Assembly (NCBI GenBank): GCA_030123625.1 | Contig: CP126121.1 | Location: 1,962,179 to 2,026,178, forward strand | Reading direction: 5' to 3' | DNA length: 64,000 nucleotides | From: Nitrospira sp. | Lineage (GTDB): Bacteria > Nitrospirota > Nitrospiria > Nitrospirales > Nitrospiraceae | In this document: one piece after another, positions 46,056 to 55,568 of the stretch | How positions within the stretch are numbered: position 1 is the stretch's first letter | Layout: the number at the start of each line of letters is the position of its first letter | Program-made: the position numbers and the translations under genes | The notes under the pieces: generated by a model | What the model saw: only the letters and a program-made list of their open reading frames with translations | The model's database searches: none | Told to the model about the DNA's origin: nothing

Positions 46056-46334
46056 CTAAGTACTGGCCTTTCCATCGTCCATATACCGATGTTGCCAGTC
46101 CAACCAGGCGTGGCCAAGCTCGTGTGCAAGAATATATCGGCGGCGAGTGACAGGAAGTCGCTTCCGTACGTAGATGGTCTTCGTATCATCATCCCAAATT
46201 CCATCAGCATTCGCATCGCGCTTGTCCATTTCCGCGTCGGATAACTGTCGAACCGAAATCCGGTAACCGAACGGAAGGACAACTTGATTGGGAATGCGCA
46301 ACATCTTTCTTCGTTCTCTGACCATTGTCCCCAT
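46056..46334 (-). CDS. Small HExxH-containing putative metallopeptidase
   Basis: A 92-aa protein with the zinc motif HELGH in RYILAHELGHAWLDWQHRY near residue 70, resembling the ImmA/IrrE-type metallopeptidase core. The N-terminal part is a basic beta-like segment (VVLPFGYRISVRQLSDAEMD). It lacks the usual XRE partner, so its target is unknown. It is convergent with the EVE gene, and its stop is 12 bases from it. Confidence 0.7.
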   Translation of the reverse strand: MGTMVRERRKMLRIPNQVVLPFGYRISVRQLSDAEMDKRDANADGIWDDDTKTIYVRKRLPVTRRRYILAHELGHAWLDWQHRYMDDGKAST

Positions 46335-46522
46335 CGTTCACTCCATCTTCCTCCGACCGCTGACTTAGCCTACCATAACAAGGCAGGCCGAGTGTTGACC
46401 ATTTTCTCCATGTTTTTCCATGTCTTAGTGGCTTCTACGTCTTGGGAATGGTTGAGGCTGGATTCAACCACTGCAGCGCCTTAGCAGTTCCCTCGTGAGA
46501 TAATTTTGTGTATGATCGGCCT

Positions 46523-47287
46523 ATGGAATCCACCCTTGCCGAAGAATTTGCTCACATCTATCCCACTTGTGTCCGCTTGGTTGGAGTGAAGGTCAGGAAC
46601 CGGGGAGAGGTCAAGAAGTTGGACTCAGCCGGTGTGTCATTGCGCACCGGAGACCCTGTCTTGCTCGAAGTGGAAGGTGAAATCACGTATGGGATCGTCT
46701 ACACGGAGCCCTATTTGACACCCTTTATTCCGCCCATGCGGGCGATGAAATCCATTTTACGCAAGCCTAACACGGAAGAAACGGCGTTAATAGCCCGGCT
46801 TGAGCAACTCTCCCAGGAGGCGGCTACTTATTGCCGAACCAAAGCGATGGAACGTGGTATCCATCTCAAATTGGTCGAGGTCTATGGGGCCATGGATCGC
46901 CGACAACTGACCTTCGTCTACACAGCCGACGACCGGATCGATTTCCGAGAACTGGTCCGAGACCTGGCCCGTCGTTTCGGCGGGCGTATCGAGATGCGTC
47001 AAGTCGGGGTCCGCGAGGAGGCCAGACGGCTTGGTGGCATCGATACCTGCGGCCTTGTCCTGTGCTGTGCGAGTTTTCTGACCGATGTGAAACCTATCTC
47101 GGCTAAGCAAGCGAAAAAGCTCGATTTGCCGATCGATGATCCTCGCTTGCTGGGCGTATGCGGAAGGTTGAAGTGTTGTTTGATGTTTGAAATGATGGAC
47201 GCCCAGGGGATGGTCACCCCTGAAGTCCACCAACTCATTACACCGACCAGACCCAATTCTCCACCCTCGTCAACCCTCCCCGCTTAG
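46523..47287 (+). CDS. RicT/PSP1-domain protein
   Basis: A 254-aa protein of the RicT (YaaT) family with a PSP1 C-terminal domain. In Bacillus, RicT joins RicA and RicF in RNA processing and phosphorelay control. The conserved cysteine blocks TCGLVLCCASF and VCGRLKCCLMFE, which can carry an iron-sulphur cluster in the complex, are intact. The ATG at 46523 is used; a GTG at 46508 is in frame. The function outside Firmicutes is less clear. Confidence 0.9.
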   Translation: MESTLAEEFAHIYPTCVRLVGVKVRNRGEVKKLDSAGVSLRTGDPVLLEVEGEITYGIVYTEPYLTPFIPPMRAMKSILRKPNTEETALIARLEQLSQEAATYCRTKAMERGIHLKLVEVYGAMDRRQLTFVYTADDRIDFRELVRDLARRFGGRIEMRQVGVREEARRLGGIDTCGLVLCCASFLTDVKPISAKQAKKLDLPIDDPRLLGVCGRLKCCLMFEMMDAQGMVTPEVHQLITPTRPNSPPSSTLPA

Positions 47288-47439
47288 CCGTACACTGCCC
47301 ACCTTTTACCGTTAGGGGCGTTCCAGTAATATTCGAATCCTTTGTCAATGAGCTATCTCTAATGGCCAATCGAATAAGGAGCCATTCTTTCCCCTAGATT
47401 GGCTAGGCGAAAGTTCCTCAGGCCAGGAGGTTTGTCGCA

Positions 47440-47958
47440 ATGAGCAAGAGTCTGTTAGCGTTTGTCGCAATGGCTGCAGTGGGATGTAGCGGACTTGCTG
47501 TCCACCAGGCGATCGGTGGAGAACCGACTAGTCCAGCCGTCGGATACGATATTCATGTCCAAGCGCCTCACATGATGCCGGACGGGACACCGGGCGGCCC
47601 TTACCATCATTACTGCAAGGGCATTTCCGACAAGATTCTTCAATGCCTGCTCTTCGAATCGACCGATCCAAAAGCACCCTTGGTCGGGATCGAGTATTTC
47701 GTCGCCAAGGACCTTACCCGAAAGCTTCCCGCCATTCAGTGGCACCGCCATTTCCACGATCATAAAGTAGAGATTGCGACAGGCCGAGTCCAAGTCCTTG
47801 ATATGCCTCCTGACCAAGCCGCCAAGGTTGCGGAAGCCGCAGCGGGGACGGACGGTGTGATCTATCATCTGTGGCAGCATGGGCAGGAATTCCCCGATGG
47901 CACGGTGAGCTTCCCACAATCCCTCGGTCACAAGTTCCCAGGGTATTCCGACAAGTAA
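47440..47958 (+). CDS. DUF1264 secreted protein
   Basis: A 172-aa protein with a signal peptide (residues 1-26, MSKSLLAFVAMAAVGCSGLA) that may be lipidated at Cys16. The mature part is the DUF1264 domain, seen as YHHYCKGISDKILQCLLFES, GIEYFVAKDLTRKLP and WHRHFHDHKVEI. This family is known in plants (oil-body-associated proteins) and scattered bacteria, with no known activity. The strong ccaggagg site supports the start. A c-type cytochrome gene follows after 99 bases. Confidence 0.88.
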   Translation: MSKSLLAFVAMAAVGCSGLAVHQAIGGEPTSPAVGYDIHVQAPHMMPDGTPGGPYHHYCKGISDKILQCLLFESTDPKAPLVGIEYFVAKDLTRKLPAIQWHRHFHDHKVEIATGRVQVLDMPPDQAAKVAEAAAGTDGVIYHLWQHGQEFPDGTVSFPQSLGHKFPGYSDK

Positions 47959-48057
47959 GCTGACAGTGGGGAAGTCGCCGTGTCTTCACCCGATAGAGCT
48001 CCGGGGAGTATGGTCTGACCTCCCATCACTGTACAAGGCCGACATGAGAAGAAGTGC

Positions 48058-48540
48058 GTGTCCCGATCGCTATCCATAGCGCTATTGACAGCGGCAATCC
48101 TCGCCTCAGGGAAGTTTCCTGCGTTGGGAGCAGATGAAGCCGTACTCAAACCCCGGGTGCCTGCGGACCAAATCGAGCAAGTCAAAACTTGGAAGACTCC
48201 CCTACAACCGACTCAGGAGACGATTGAAAAGGGGAAACAGCTCTTTCATGGGAAGGCCTTTTGTATAACCTGCCACGGAAGAGACGGCAAGGGATTGGGA
48301 GACGATATAGAACTGGGCATTCTCAAAGGTCCCTTGCCGCGCGATTTCACCGATAAGGATTGGCAGGCTGCGAGAACGGATGGTGAGCTCTTCTGGATTT
48401 TGAAAAACGGCAGCAAGGGCACGGCGATGGCGCCGTTCATTCCGCTCATTCTCACTGAAGAAGAAGCCTGGCAGGTCTTGCTCTACGTGCGATCATTCGG
48501 CCGAAACCGGGACGAGCCACAAGCAGAGGGGCAACCGTAA
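48058..48540 (+). CDS. Monohaem cytochrome c
   Basis: A 160-aa periplasmic cytochrome c with a signal peptide (residues 1-24) and one haem site, CITCH (residues 69-73). The likely axial Met lies in GTAMAPFIPLILTEEE. A cytochrome_c domain covers about residues 55-150. It starts with GTG at 48058 and has a weak purine-rich site. It follows the DUF1264 gene and may serve electron transfer in the periplasm; partner not known. Confidence 0.92.
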   Translation: MSRSLSIALLTAAILASGKFPALGADEAVLKPRVPADQIEQVKTWKTPLQPTQETIEKGKQLFHGKAFCITCHGRDGKGLGDDIELGILKGPLPRDFTDKDWQAARTDGELFWILKNGSKGTAMAPFIPLILTEEEAWQVLLYVRSFGRNRDEPQAEGQP

Positions 48541-48561
48541 AGACGATCAGGATTCAGTGCA

Positions 48562-49887
48562 TTAGGACGGCGGTTGGTCTTGTAGCAGCGATTGCACGGT
48601 CTCTCCAACCAACGCCCGTTCCACCGCCTTATCCCGACGGTGCAAGAGGGCAGCAACCGGGTCGCTGATATCGAGGTGGGGCAGTATCCACGGCGGAGTT
48701 CCATTGCGGACCGAATCCAGGACCTCTTTCACGAGGATCAGGTCCGGCGACTTGATGAGGCTCACCCCTTCCGGTTCCTGAAGGCGACCCACAAACCCAT
48801 TTTCCACGAGACGTTCCACCTCTTCCTCTACCAGAGACAAGGGCATGCTCAGTTCACTCGACAGCTCAGGCAGCCTCAACGGCCGATCCCCCTTGAGGTA
48901 ATGTTGCCCGAGGACCCGCAATACTTTAAGTGCCAGTTGTTCCCGGAAGACATACGTGCCCTGTTCCCACAGCAGGCGAGACAAATAGGCCGTGGGATAT
49001 TGGTGGAAAAAGGAGAATTGCGCGCCAATCAGCACAATCATCCAGCCGGTGTAGAGCCACAGCAGGAACAGCATTAGGATGGCGAAACTCGAATAGATGG
49101 CGCTGTAATTGGCGGAGGCCGCCACGAATTTGGCAAAGGCTTCACCGACGATGATCCAAAGGATGGCCGCCGACACGCCACCAATAACTGCCGAGCGAAC
49201 CTGGACATGGGTATTGGGAATCATCTTGTAGAAGAAGGTGAATACGGCACACAGCATCAAGAAGGGAATCACTTCGCCGCTCCACACCAGCAGCGTCCCA
49301 AACGGCTCTAATTCTATGAGATGCTGGACCAGAGTGTTGCTTTGGAGCGACGCCAGCAAGCCGAACGCGCTTACGACGAGAACCGGTCCTACCAGGACCG
49401 CGCTCAAATAGTCGGTAAACTTGCGTTCCCAGGTGCGTCCCTGCTTGACCTGCCAAATGGCATTCAAGGCCTGCTCGATTTTATCGATCAGCGAGTAGGT
49501 CGTATAGAAGAGACCGGCAATCCCGAATATCCCCAGCACGCCCATCTTGATATTGTCGACAAAACCGATGATGGTGGTGGTGATCTCCCGGCTCTTGGGG
49601 CCGAGGGGCTCCAGCGTCTGGGCCAAGAAGGGTTCAATCACATGGTGGACACCGAAGCCCTTGAGCACCGAGAACATCACGGCGAGAAACGGCACCAACG
49701 ACAGCAACGTCGTATAGACCAGACCGGCGGCTCGCGCATCGAGCAGCCGATGGCGGAACTCCATGCCGACGGCAGTGGCCAGCCGAAGCGCCTGAGTACC
49801 CAACCGCCGGAGCAATGACATGGTCGTCAGATCCCTGGTCCAGAGGTCTTGCTTCGTAAACTGTGAAATACGCGAGGAGCGCGCCAT
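48562..49887 (-). CDS. YihY/BrkB family membrane protein
   Basis: A 441-aa protein with six membrane helices in the N-terminal 300 residues (for example GLVYTTLLSLVPFLAVMFSV and MGVLGIFGIAGLFYTTYSLI). The BrkB/YihY family motif ALNAIWQVKQGRTWERKFTD is present. The C-terminal 120 residues are soluble and hold a winged-helix-like stretch (LRLPELSSELSMPLSLVEEE). Older names such as ribonuclease BN do not apply. The ATG at 49887 is used; a TTG at 49932 would add 15 residues. Its function is unknown, possibly transport. Confidence 0.9.
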   Translation of the reverse strand: MARSSRISQFTKQDLWTRDLTTMSLLRRLGTQALRLATAVGMEFRHRLLDARAAGLVYTTLLSLVPFLAVMFSVLKGFGVHHVIEPFLAQTLEPLGPKSREITTTIIGFVDNIKMGVLGIFGIAGLFYTTYSLIDKIEQALNAIWQVKQGRTWERKFTDYLSAVLVGPVLVVSAFGLLASLQSNTLVQHLIELEPFGTLLVWSGEVIPFLMLCAVFTFFYKMIPNTHVQVRSAVIGGVSAAILWIIVGEAFAKFVAASANYSAIYSSFAILMLFLLWLYTGWMIVLIGAQFSFFHQYPTAYLSRLLWEQGTYVFREQLALKVLRVLGQHYLKGDRPLRLPELSSELSMPLSLVEEEVERLVENGFVGRLQEPEGVSLIKSPDLILVKEVLDSVRNGTPPWILPHLDISDPVAALLHRRDKAVERALVGETVQSLLQDQPPS

Positions 49888-50158
49888 AGACCGTACTGTT
49901 CTGAGCAGGGTCTTCACATCCTGTGGGTACAACAGGCGCGGTAGTGGATAAGTACCATGCTGCAGAATAGCATCTTATGAGACAGTTCCCAAGAGCTGCG
50001 CAGCATCGGGCGGACGACAGCACAACCGTCTCGGTCGGACTTCGTTGAGGATGATTCGCTCACTCCTCCACGCTCTCTTGAATTCGCCTCATCAGCAACA
50101 CAATTGCTCCCTGATTGTTTGATGCGCTTGGCATAGTGTGATACCGTCCCCTTCTCTC

Positions 50159-51541
50159 ATGCCGGACTTGGTCCCATCCTTCACCCTGGTCGATGTTCCC
50201 GGCGCTGTGCCGCTGCTTGGCCATCTGCCTGAGTTCAAAAAGCGCCCGTTAGAGACCATGGCCGAGTGGTGGCGTCAGTACGGCGATGCGCTGCGCTTTC
50301 GGCTCGGCCCGAAAACGTTCTATTTATTCAGTCATCCCGATCTCACCGAAGATATCCTCGTCAAACAATCGGACCGCTTCGTGAAGGTGTACAACCCTCG
50401 CCGTCCACATGGTCTTGCCTTGGTGTTAGGGAATGGCTTGGTGACCAGTTCCGGTGAGGTCTGGAAACGTCATCGCCGCATCATCCAGCCGATCTTTCAC
50501 CGCTCTCGGATGGCGGCCATGGCTAATCGCATGGCCCAGGTCGGGGAACAGCGGATTGCCGCATGGGGAAATCAGCCGGACCGTACGATCGACATCGCTG
50601 CAGAAATGATGCAGCTGGCCCTTGAGGTGATCTCCCAAACGATGTTCAGCACCAGTATGACCCAACACATCGACCGAATCAGCCATGCGCTACAGGTGAG
50701 CATCAAATACGCCTTCGACTCGTTCAGTAATCCCCTGTCCCTCCCGCTGTGGGTACCCACCGCACGCAACCGTGAATTTCGTTCCGTGATGCAGTTCATG
50801 GACGGGCTGATGTATGGCTTGCTCGCTGAACGGCGACGAAGCGGCGTGCAGCATGCCGACCTCCTTGATCTGCTACTCCAGGCGCGGGATGAAGAGACCG
50901 GTAAGGGACTGAGTGATCAGGAACTGCGTGATGAAGCCTTAACCATCTTTGCTGCGGGACATGAGACCACCGCGAACGCCCTCGCCTGGACCTGGTATCT
51001 TTTGGCCACCCACCCTGAGGCAAAGGCCCGGTTTCATGAAGAAGTCGACCGGGTGCTCCAGGGAAAGACACCGAATGCCGATGACCTTCAGCAGCTGCCC
51101 TATACTCGGGCCGTCTTTGATGAATCACTCCGTCTTTATCCGCCTGCCCCGGCGGTCCACCGCAAAGCCGCAACCGGCACCACAGTCGGTGGGTTGTCAC
51201 TGCCGGAAGGCGCGTTTGTCTTAGTCGGCACATACAATCTGCACAGACATCCAGATTTCTGGCAGAATCCTGAGCAATTTCAGCCGGAGCGCTGGCTGGA
51301 CGGCGAGCGACAGGCTGCCCGATATGCTTATCTCCCGTTCGGCGCAGGTCCGCGTGCCTGTGTAGGAATTCATTTCGCGTCAGTTGAAGGGCCTCTGTTG
51401 CTGGCATTAATCGGTCGTCGCTATGACCTCCAGCTGGCGCAAGACCACGTCGAACCCCATCTCATGGTGACCCTTCGACCGAAAGGCGGCATCAGCATGA
51501 GGCTCCAACCACGGAAGGTGTCGGCCGTATCGGTCGTCTAG
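50159..51541 (+). CDS. Cytochrome P450
   Basis: A 460-aa soluble-type P450 monooxygenase. The I-helix AGHETT (residues 266-271), the ExxR pair ESLR (322-325), the PERW segment and the haem-binding FGAGPRACVG with the Cys ligand at 401 are present. It has no membrane anchor, so it depends on separate redox partners not seen here. The ATG at 50159 gives MPDLVPSFTL; a GTG at 50138 is possible. P450s are unexpected in an autotroph, so the substrate (perhaps a lipid, steroid-like or other secondary metabolite) is unknown. Confidence 0.95.
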   Translation: MPDLVPSFTLVDVPGAVPLLGHLPEFKKRPLETMAEWWRQYGDALRFRLGPKTFYLFSHPDLTEDILVKQSDRFVKVYNPRRPHGLALVLGNGLVTSSGEVWKRHRRIIQPIFHRSRMAAMANRMAQVGEQRIAAWGNQPDRTIDIAAEMMQLALEVISQTMFSTSMTQHIDRISHALQVSIKYAFDSFSNPLSLPLWVPTARNREFRSVMQFMDGLMYGLLAERRRSGVQHADLLDLLLQARDEETGKGLSDQELRDEALTIFAAGHETTANALAWTWYLLATHPEAKARFHEEVDRVLQGKTPNADDLQQLPYTRAVFDESLRLYPPAPAVHRKAATGTTVGGLSLPEGAFVLVGTYNLHRHPDFWQNPEQFQPERWLDGERQAARYAYLPFGAGPRACVGIHFASVEGPLLLALIGRRYDLQLAQDHVEPHLMVTLRPKGGISMRLQPRKVSAVSVV

Positions 51542-51837
51542 AGACACTGATCAGCTCACCTTCTCTAAGAGTCAGCTTTGCGGGGATCTTTTTGTCATGG
51601 TTCCAATGCGGTGCCAAGTCGAGGACAGAGACGCGAGACTTGAAAACACTTCAGCCTACGAGACTATAGGTCACGATCCGCCCTCATTCGTTAAATCTCA
51701 ATCACTTATAGAGAAATCGAGGGGGTAGAAATCCGATCAAAACAGATCAGACACGATAGTTCAGCCACCAGTTTGGCCTATTACTGTCGAACTTGCGAAG
51801 GAGACAGGAAGGGGTGATGGTCCAATCGCGCGAAGAA
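51542..51837. other. Intergenic stretch without recognised features
   Basis: About 300 bp between the P450 and histidine kinase genes, which converge. No gene, T-run hairpin or repeat is seen. Confidence 0.6.
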
Positions 51838-53031
51838 TTAAGAAACGGGAGCTTTGACTGCCACATGTTGATGTCCATTAGATCTATTAGGCGATAAGGG
51901 AAAGGTAAGTGTGATTGTGCTTCCCGTACCGACCTCGCTCTTCAGTTGCAGACAACCTCCCATTGCAAGGATCCGTTCCCTCACGCTGAATAATCCATAG
52001 CTCACCTCAGCTGATGCAGTCTTTATTGTTTCTGGATCAAAGCCGCACCCTTCGTCGTGGACCTCGGTGTAAAAGGAGCTCTCATCTGCCCATACGTTTA
52101 CAATTGCACGATCGGTCTTTGCATGCTTGATTACATTCATCAAGAGTTCACGAACAGATCGAAAGACGAACAGGGCCTCATCACTTGGTAACGAAGGCTC
52201 CTGCGCGATACGCATATCAACCGTAAGACCGTGACGTTGCATATCTTCTCGGAGCCAAGTGAGTGCCTCTTCCAACCCAAAGTCATGGAGAACGCGGGGG
52301 CTCAATTCGTCCATCAGTGAACGCGTAAACTGAATGGCGTCCTTAAAGAGATTGTCCAATTGCGCGATTCCAGCGCTTACTTCGGGGCGCAAAGAACCTA
52401 ATGATGGGCGGAGTTGCGAAATCTTCATCCTGCCAAGGGCCAACGTTTGAGCGAGATAATCATGAAGCTCACTCGCTAATCGTTTCCGCTCTTGCTCCTC
52501 ATAGACCTGTACTTCATTGGCCAAGTTACGAAGTCGCTGCCGGGATTCGGCTAATTCGGTGGTACGTTGCTCGACTTGTCCCTCTAATTCTGTTGCCAAT
52601 ATCTGAAGTTTGGCTTGAGCATCTTTCAGTGACCGTTCGCGCTCGGTGGCTAATGCGGCGTGCTCCAAGGCGCGAAAGTGCGCACGTCGCATCCCGTCGC
52701 CGAGAGCGATAAGGACTAGGCAACTGAAGACGTACATTCCTGCTCCCCAATATTCCGGTGTGCTAAAGAGGAATTGGTATCTCGGCTCGATAAAAAGCCA
52801 GTGAGCAGCAAAATAGCTCAAGATCGTTGTGAGAATGGCGGGCCCTATTCCCCCGTACCAGCATGCAGCAGCGACAAATCCATAAATCGTTGCTAGCGGT
52901 AGATATTCACCCACAAAGGGATCCATTGCCCATCGAAGTAAAACGGACCCTGTTGCACAGAAAATAGCGATTGCGTAGCGGCTTACCGGTGAGAGCTCAC
53001 TATCTCGAGCTCGAGAAAACAACTGACTCAT
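51838..53031 (-). CDS. DUF4118 sensor histidine kinase (NarL-type pair)
   Basis: A 397-aa membrane histidine kinase. Four helices at about residues 20-110 form a DUF4118-like sensor (KdpD-type). A coiled coil (residues 115-175) leads to a HisKA_3 domain with the phosphorylated His190 in RLASELHDYLAQTL. The HATPase domain carries ELLMNVIKHAKTDRAIVNVW (N box) and DEGCGFDPETI (G1). Such kinases normally pass phosphate to a LuxR/NarL-type regulator, but none is adjacent. What it senses is unknown. Confidence 0.93.
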   Translation of the reverse strand: MSQLFSRARDSELSPVSRYAIAIFCATGSVLLRWAMDPFVGEYLPLATIYGFVAAACWYGGIGPAILTTILSYFAAHWLFIEPRYQFLFSTPEYWGAGMYVFSCLVLIALGDGMRRAHFRALEHAALATERERSLKDAQAKLQILATELEGQVEQRTTELAESRQRLRNLANEVQVYEEQERKRLASELHDYLAQTLALGRMKISQLRPSLGSLRPEVSAGIAQLDNLFKDAIQFTRSLMDELSPRVLHDFGLEEALTWLREDMQRHGLTVDMRIAQEPSLPSDEALFVFRSVRELLMNVIKHAKTDRAIVNVWADESSFYTEVHDEGCGFDPETIKTASAEVSYGLFSVRERILAMGGCLQLKSEVGTGSTITLTFPLSPNRSNGHQHVAVKAPVS

Positions 53032-53320
53032 AGGTTCCCCTGCTGGTACGCCAAGATTCGAAGTGGCTAACTAGGAGGTTCACCAGGCCCAATTACTTAT
53101 ACATAGATCAATGAAGTGAAATACTAGGGGAATGCCTAGGGCGAGCCTGAGCGGAAATGGCCGAACGCGTTCAACGTTCAATTGGTTGTTTCCCGGATGC
53201 GATTGGGGGGTGGTTTCAGAGGCCGATGAGCGATGGCATTGGGATCTCTTCAAGCAGGTGGTGAATGCGCGCCAAGCTGCCAGGCTTCGAGAAGCAGAAA
53301 TCGGAAGTCATTGAAGAATT

Positions 53321-53396
<76 letters not shown>

Positions 53397-53412
53397 CACC
53401 GGATTGAAGAAA

Positions 53413-53467
53413 GGTTGAGGTTCAGGTTGAAAAGGGAACCAGCTCGTAGACTCCCTCAACCTCAACC
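53413..53467. repeat. Inverted repeat between two tRNA genes
   Basis: A 14-base arm (ggttgaggttcagg, 53413-53426) pairs with 53454-53467 with one mismatch. It lies between tRNA-Lys and tRNA-Arg, both minus strand, and might act as a processing or termination structure. Confidence 0.6.
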
Positions 53468-53486
53468 GGGCGTTGGTATGTAGTTT

Positions 53487-53563
53487 TGGTGCGCCTGACA
53501 GGATTTGAACCTGTGGCCCTCAGCTCCGGAGGCTGATGCTCTATCCAGCTGAGCTACAGGCGC
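53487..53563 (-). tRNA. tRNA-Arg (CCG)
   Basis: The complement folds with acceptor gcgcctg/caggcgc, D arm agctcagctggatagagc, anticodon loop CTCCGGA (anticodon CCG) and T loop ttcaaatcc. The CCA end is encoded. Confidence 0.97.
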
Positions 53564-53631
53564 TCTCGCAACCAAGGAACGTCACCTTAGCATAGCGAGA
53601 AATAAGCTGTCTAGCGCGCATTCTGCGTGTG

Positions 53632-54306
53632 TCATGTTGCTGTCGCCATGGATCCGATGCTGTTCGATCTCGATCCCACTACGGCGTCTTCTATCTCAAG
53701 ACTCCGTATGAAAGCATAGGGCAGGAACACCTCTTCACCCACGATTCCTGTTCGGAGGCGTAACGCCTCGATTTCCTCTGCTTCTATCCCAGCGAGATGA
53801 TTCTCTTCTTCCCGAAAGGCTTTTGAGACCCGAATAAGTGGGACGGCTGTTTGCACAGCACAGGCGCCACCGACGCAAATTCCATCATCCTGGGGAACTC
53901 CCATGGAACGACAGACCAGCGGCCGAAACTCATAGAGGCCACAGGTTCCATTCTGTTCCAAGGCCGGACAAGGCCATGCTTCGAACCGTTGGATGATCCG
54001 ATCAATATCCTCCTCCGCCCACTGATCGATGAAACGACTCGCGTTCAGTTGCGGCGCGGCGGCTGTCAGCGCAGTGACTTGCTCTGCTGCTGTTCGTTCG
54101 ATCCTTTTCCGCGGCTCATCCGGAAGCCTTCGGAGACCACGCTGAATCTCGTGCCGGTCCAGAATGGTCACGGGAAACAGCCCAACACAACAGCCGGCGC
54201 AACCTTGGGTACAAGGAAGGCTCCCAAGAAGAAAAGCATTCACCCGCTCAAACCACCGAGCAGTTTTATCAAACAGCGTGGAGGGAAAGTGGAGCGTCCC
54301 TGACAC
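53632..54306 (-). CDS. YkgJ-family cysteine cluster protein
   Basis: A 224-aa protein with the zinc/iron-chelate cysteine pattern of the YkgJ (CxxxCxxCC) family: LPCTQGCAGCCVGLFPV near residue 33, and a second cluster WPCPALEQNGTCGLYEFRPL, VCRSMGVP and ICVGGACAV. Such proteins are found across bacteria with unknown catalytic role and are thought to bind a metal or an Fe-S cluster. It starts with GTG one base after the upstream gene's stop, so translation is coupled. Confidence 0.88.
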   Translation of the reverse strand: MSGTLHFPSTLFDKTARWFERVNAFLLGSLPCTQGCAGCCVGLFPVTILDRHEIQRGLRRLPDEPRKRIERTAAEQVTALTAAAPQLNASRFIDQWAEEDIDRIIQRFEAWPCPALEQNGTCGLYEFRPLVCRSMGVPQDDGICVGGACAVQTAVPLIRVSKAFREEENHLAGIEAEEIEALRLRTGIVGEEVFLPYAFIRSLEIEDAVVGSRSNSIGSMATAT

Positions 54307-54307
54307 G

Positions 54308-54868
54308 TTAGTCTTCGTCCGAGACCGACAGATCCACGATCAGTTCGCCTTTGGGAGAGTAGAAGCCCTGCTTATCGATTTGAACGATTCCGTTGCACTG
54401 CTCCTGATAGAACTCGAGGATCCACCCATTGAAATCATAACCCTCATCGGTCACATCGTTCTCCGCCATACGTGTCGTCAGGATAAATCGACAACGAGTC
54501 ACATATTCAATCGCGAGTTGCGCTTCGATATCAGAGTGAACGGTAAGAAGGTCCAGAAAAAGCTTTTTCTCCTGGTCAAGGACATCTCGATAGCTGCCGC
54601 GATCACGTACGCAAAAGAGATGGACGGGCTTACGCTCGCGATCGTAACTCAAAGCCACTTGCACCCAGGCCCATTCCTCCAGGGCTTCTTGCTCCAGGTT
54701 GGGCGGGACAATAGGATCTTGGCCTCGGGATTTCAGAAAATCGATCAACAGCCGGAGCGGAGGAGAATTTTCTCTTTGACAAAACACTCGTGAATAGAGA
54801 AAGCTTTCGAGCTGTTCGGTGTGCTGGCCGGTGCCACCTAAGGGTAATATAGGTAGTTCTTTACCCAT
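54308..54868 (-). CDS. Hypothetical protein coupled to the YkgJ gene
   Basis: A 186-aa soluble acidic protein of unknown family. Segments include WAWVQVALSYDRERKPVHLF, a mid region with FLDLLTVHSDIEAQLAIEY, and a tail GFYSPKGELIVDLSVSDED. The reading frame has good length and composition. The next gene starts one base after its stop, so the two are probably one operon. Confidence 0.7.
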   Translation of the reverse strand: MGKELPILPLGGTGQHTEQLESFLYSRVFCQRENSPPLRLLIDFLKSRGQDPIVPPNLEQEALEEWAWVQVALSYDRERKPVHLFCVRDRGSYRDVLDQEKKLFLDLLTVHSDIEAQLAIEYVTRCRFILTTRMAENDVTDEGYDFNGWILEFYQEQCNGIVQIDKQGFYSPKGELIVDLSVSDED

Positions 54869-55156
54869 GCGCTTTCACCATCGTCAAGAGCCCTTTATGT
54901 CGATTTGCACGGTCCATATAGCTCTACTCTACCCTTCCATTTGCTTAAACCGCAAGAGGCAGTGCGTGCATTTCTCCACGCCAGATGCGCGTTTTTCTCG
55001 TTGACACTCTTCCGACTCTTGGCTACACTCTCGCGGGTTTTCACGATGTGGGCACAAGCACGCACACCGTCAACCCAAACCAGCCAGGTTGTTTACACGA
55101 GGCGCGTCAGGCGACATATCGATTTACTTTATCCCTTAGCCCAAGGAGGTTCACGA

Positions 55157-55444
55157 ATGGCAAAATCAATGACGAAATCGCAGATTGCAGATTACCTCGC
55201 CGGGAAAGCCGGCATCACGAAGAAAGGGGCGGTTCAGATCCTTGATGATCTGGCGGCTCTGGCCTATCGTGAAGCCAAGAATGTCTTCACGGTGCCCGGT
55301 ATCGGCAAGCTGAAGCTGGCTAACCGCAAGGCGCGCATCGGGCGCAATCCTCAAACCGGTGAAGAAATCAAGATTCCGGCAAAACGAGTGGTCAAGTTCC
55401 GTGTCGCGAAGGCAGCGAAAGACTCGATTCTCGGCAAGAAATAA
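55157..55444 (+). CDS. hup: HU-family DNA-binding protein
   Basis: A 95-aa histone-like protein that bends and coats DNA. It begins MAKSMTKSQIADYLAGKAGI and has the family segment FTVPGIGKLKLANRKARIGR, NPQTGEEIKIPAKRVVKFR. The ATG at 55157 follows a caaggaggtt site; the frame is open upstream but the extra residues do not belong to the family. A long hairpin lies downstream of the stop. Confidence 0.95.
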   Translation: MAKSMTKSQIADYLAGKAGITKKGAVQILDDLAALAYREAKNVFTVPGIGKLKLANRKARIGRNPQTGEEIKIPAKRVVKFRVAKAAKDSILGKK

Positions 55445-55519
55445 AGAGTATCCATCCTTCACCATCGCAGCGCCTGATCCAGGCCAGTTTGAATCATCCG
55501 CTGCGTGTGGAAGATACAA

Positions 55520-55553
55520 GAGGGGTCGAGACCTTATGGAGTCTCGACCCCTC
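55520..55553 (+). terminator. Hairpin after the HU gene
   Basis: A 13-bp perfect stem (gaggggtcgagac, 55520-55532, with gtctcgacccctc, 55541-55553) and 8-base loop, about 75 bases after the HU stop. Only a weak T-rich stretch follows, so it may end transcription from both sides (the next gene converges). Confidence 0.65.
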
Positions 55554-55568
55554 ATTCATTCGCTACAT

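Noticed and set aside
48562-49887. Ribonuclease BN
   Set aside because: The name is a historic misannotation of the YihY/BrkB membrane family; no nuclease motif is present.
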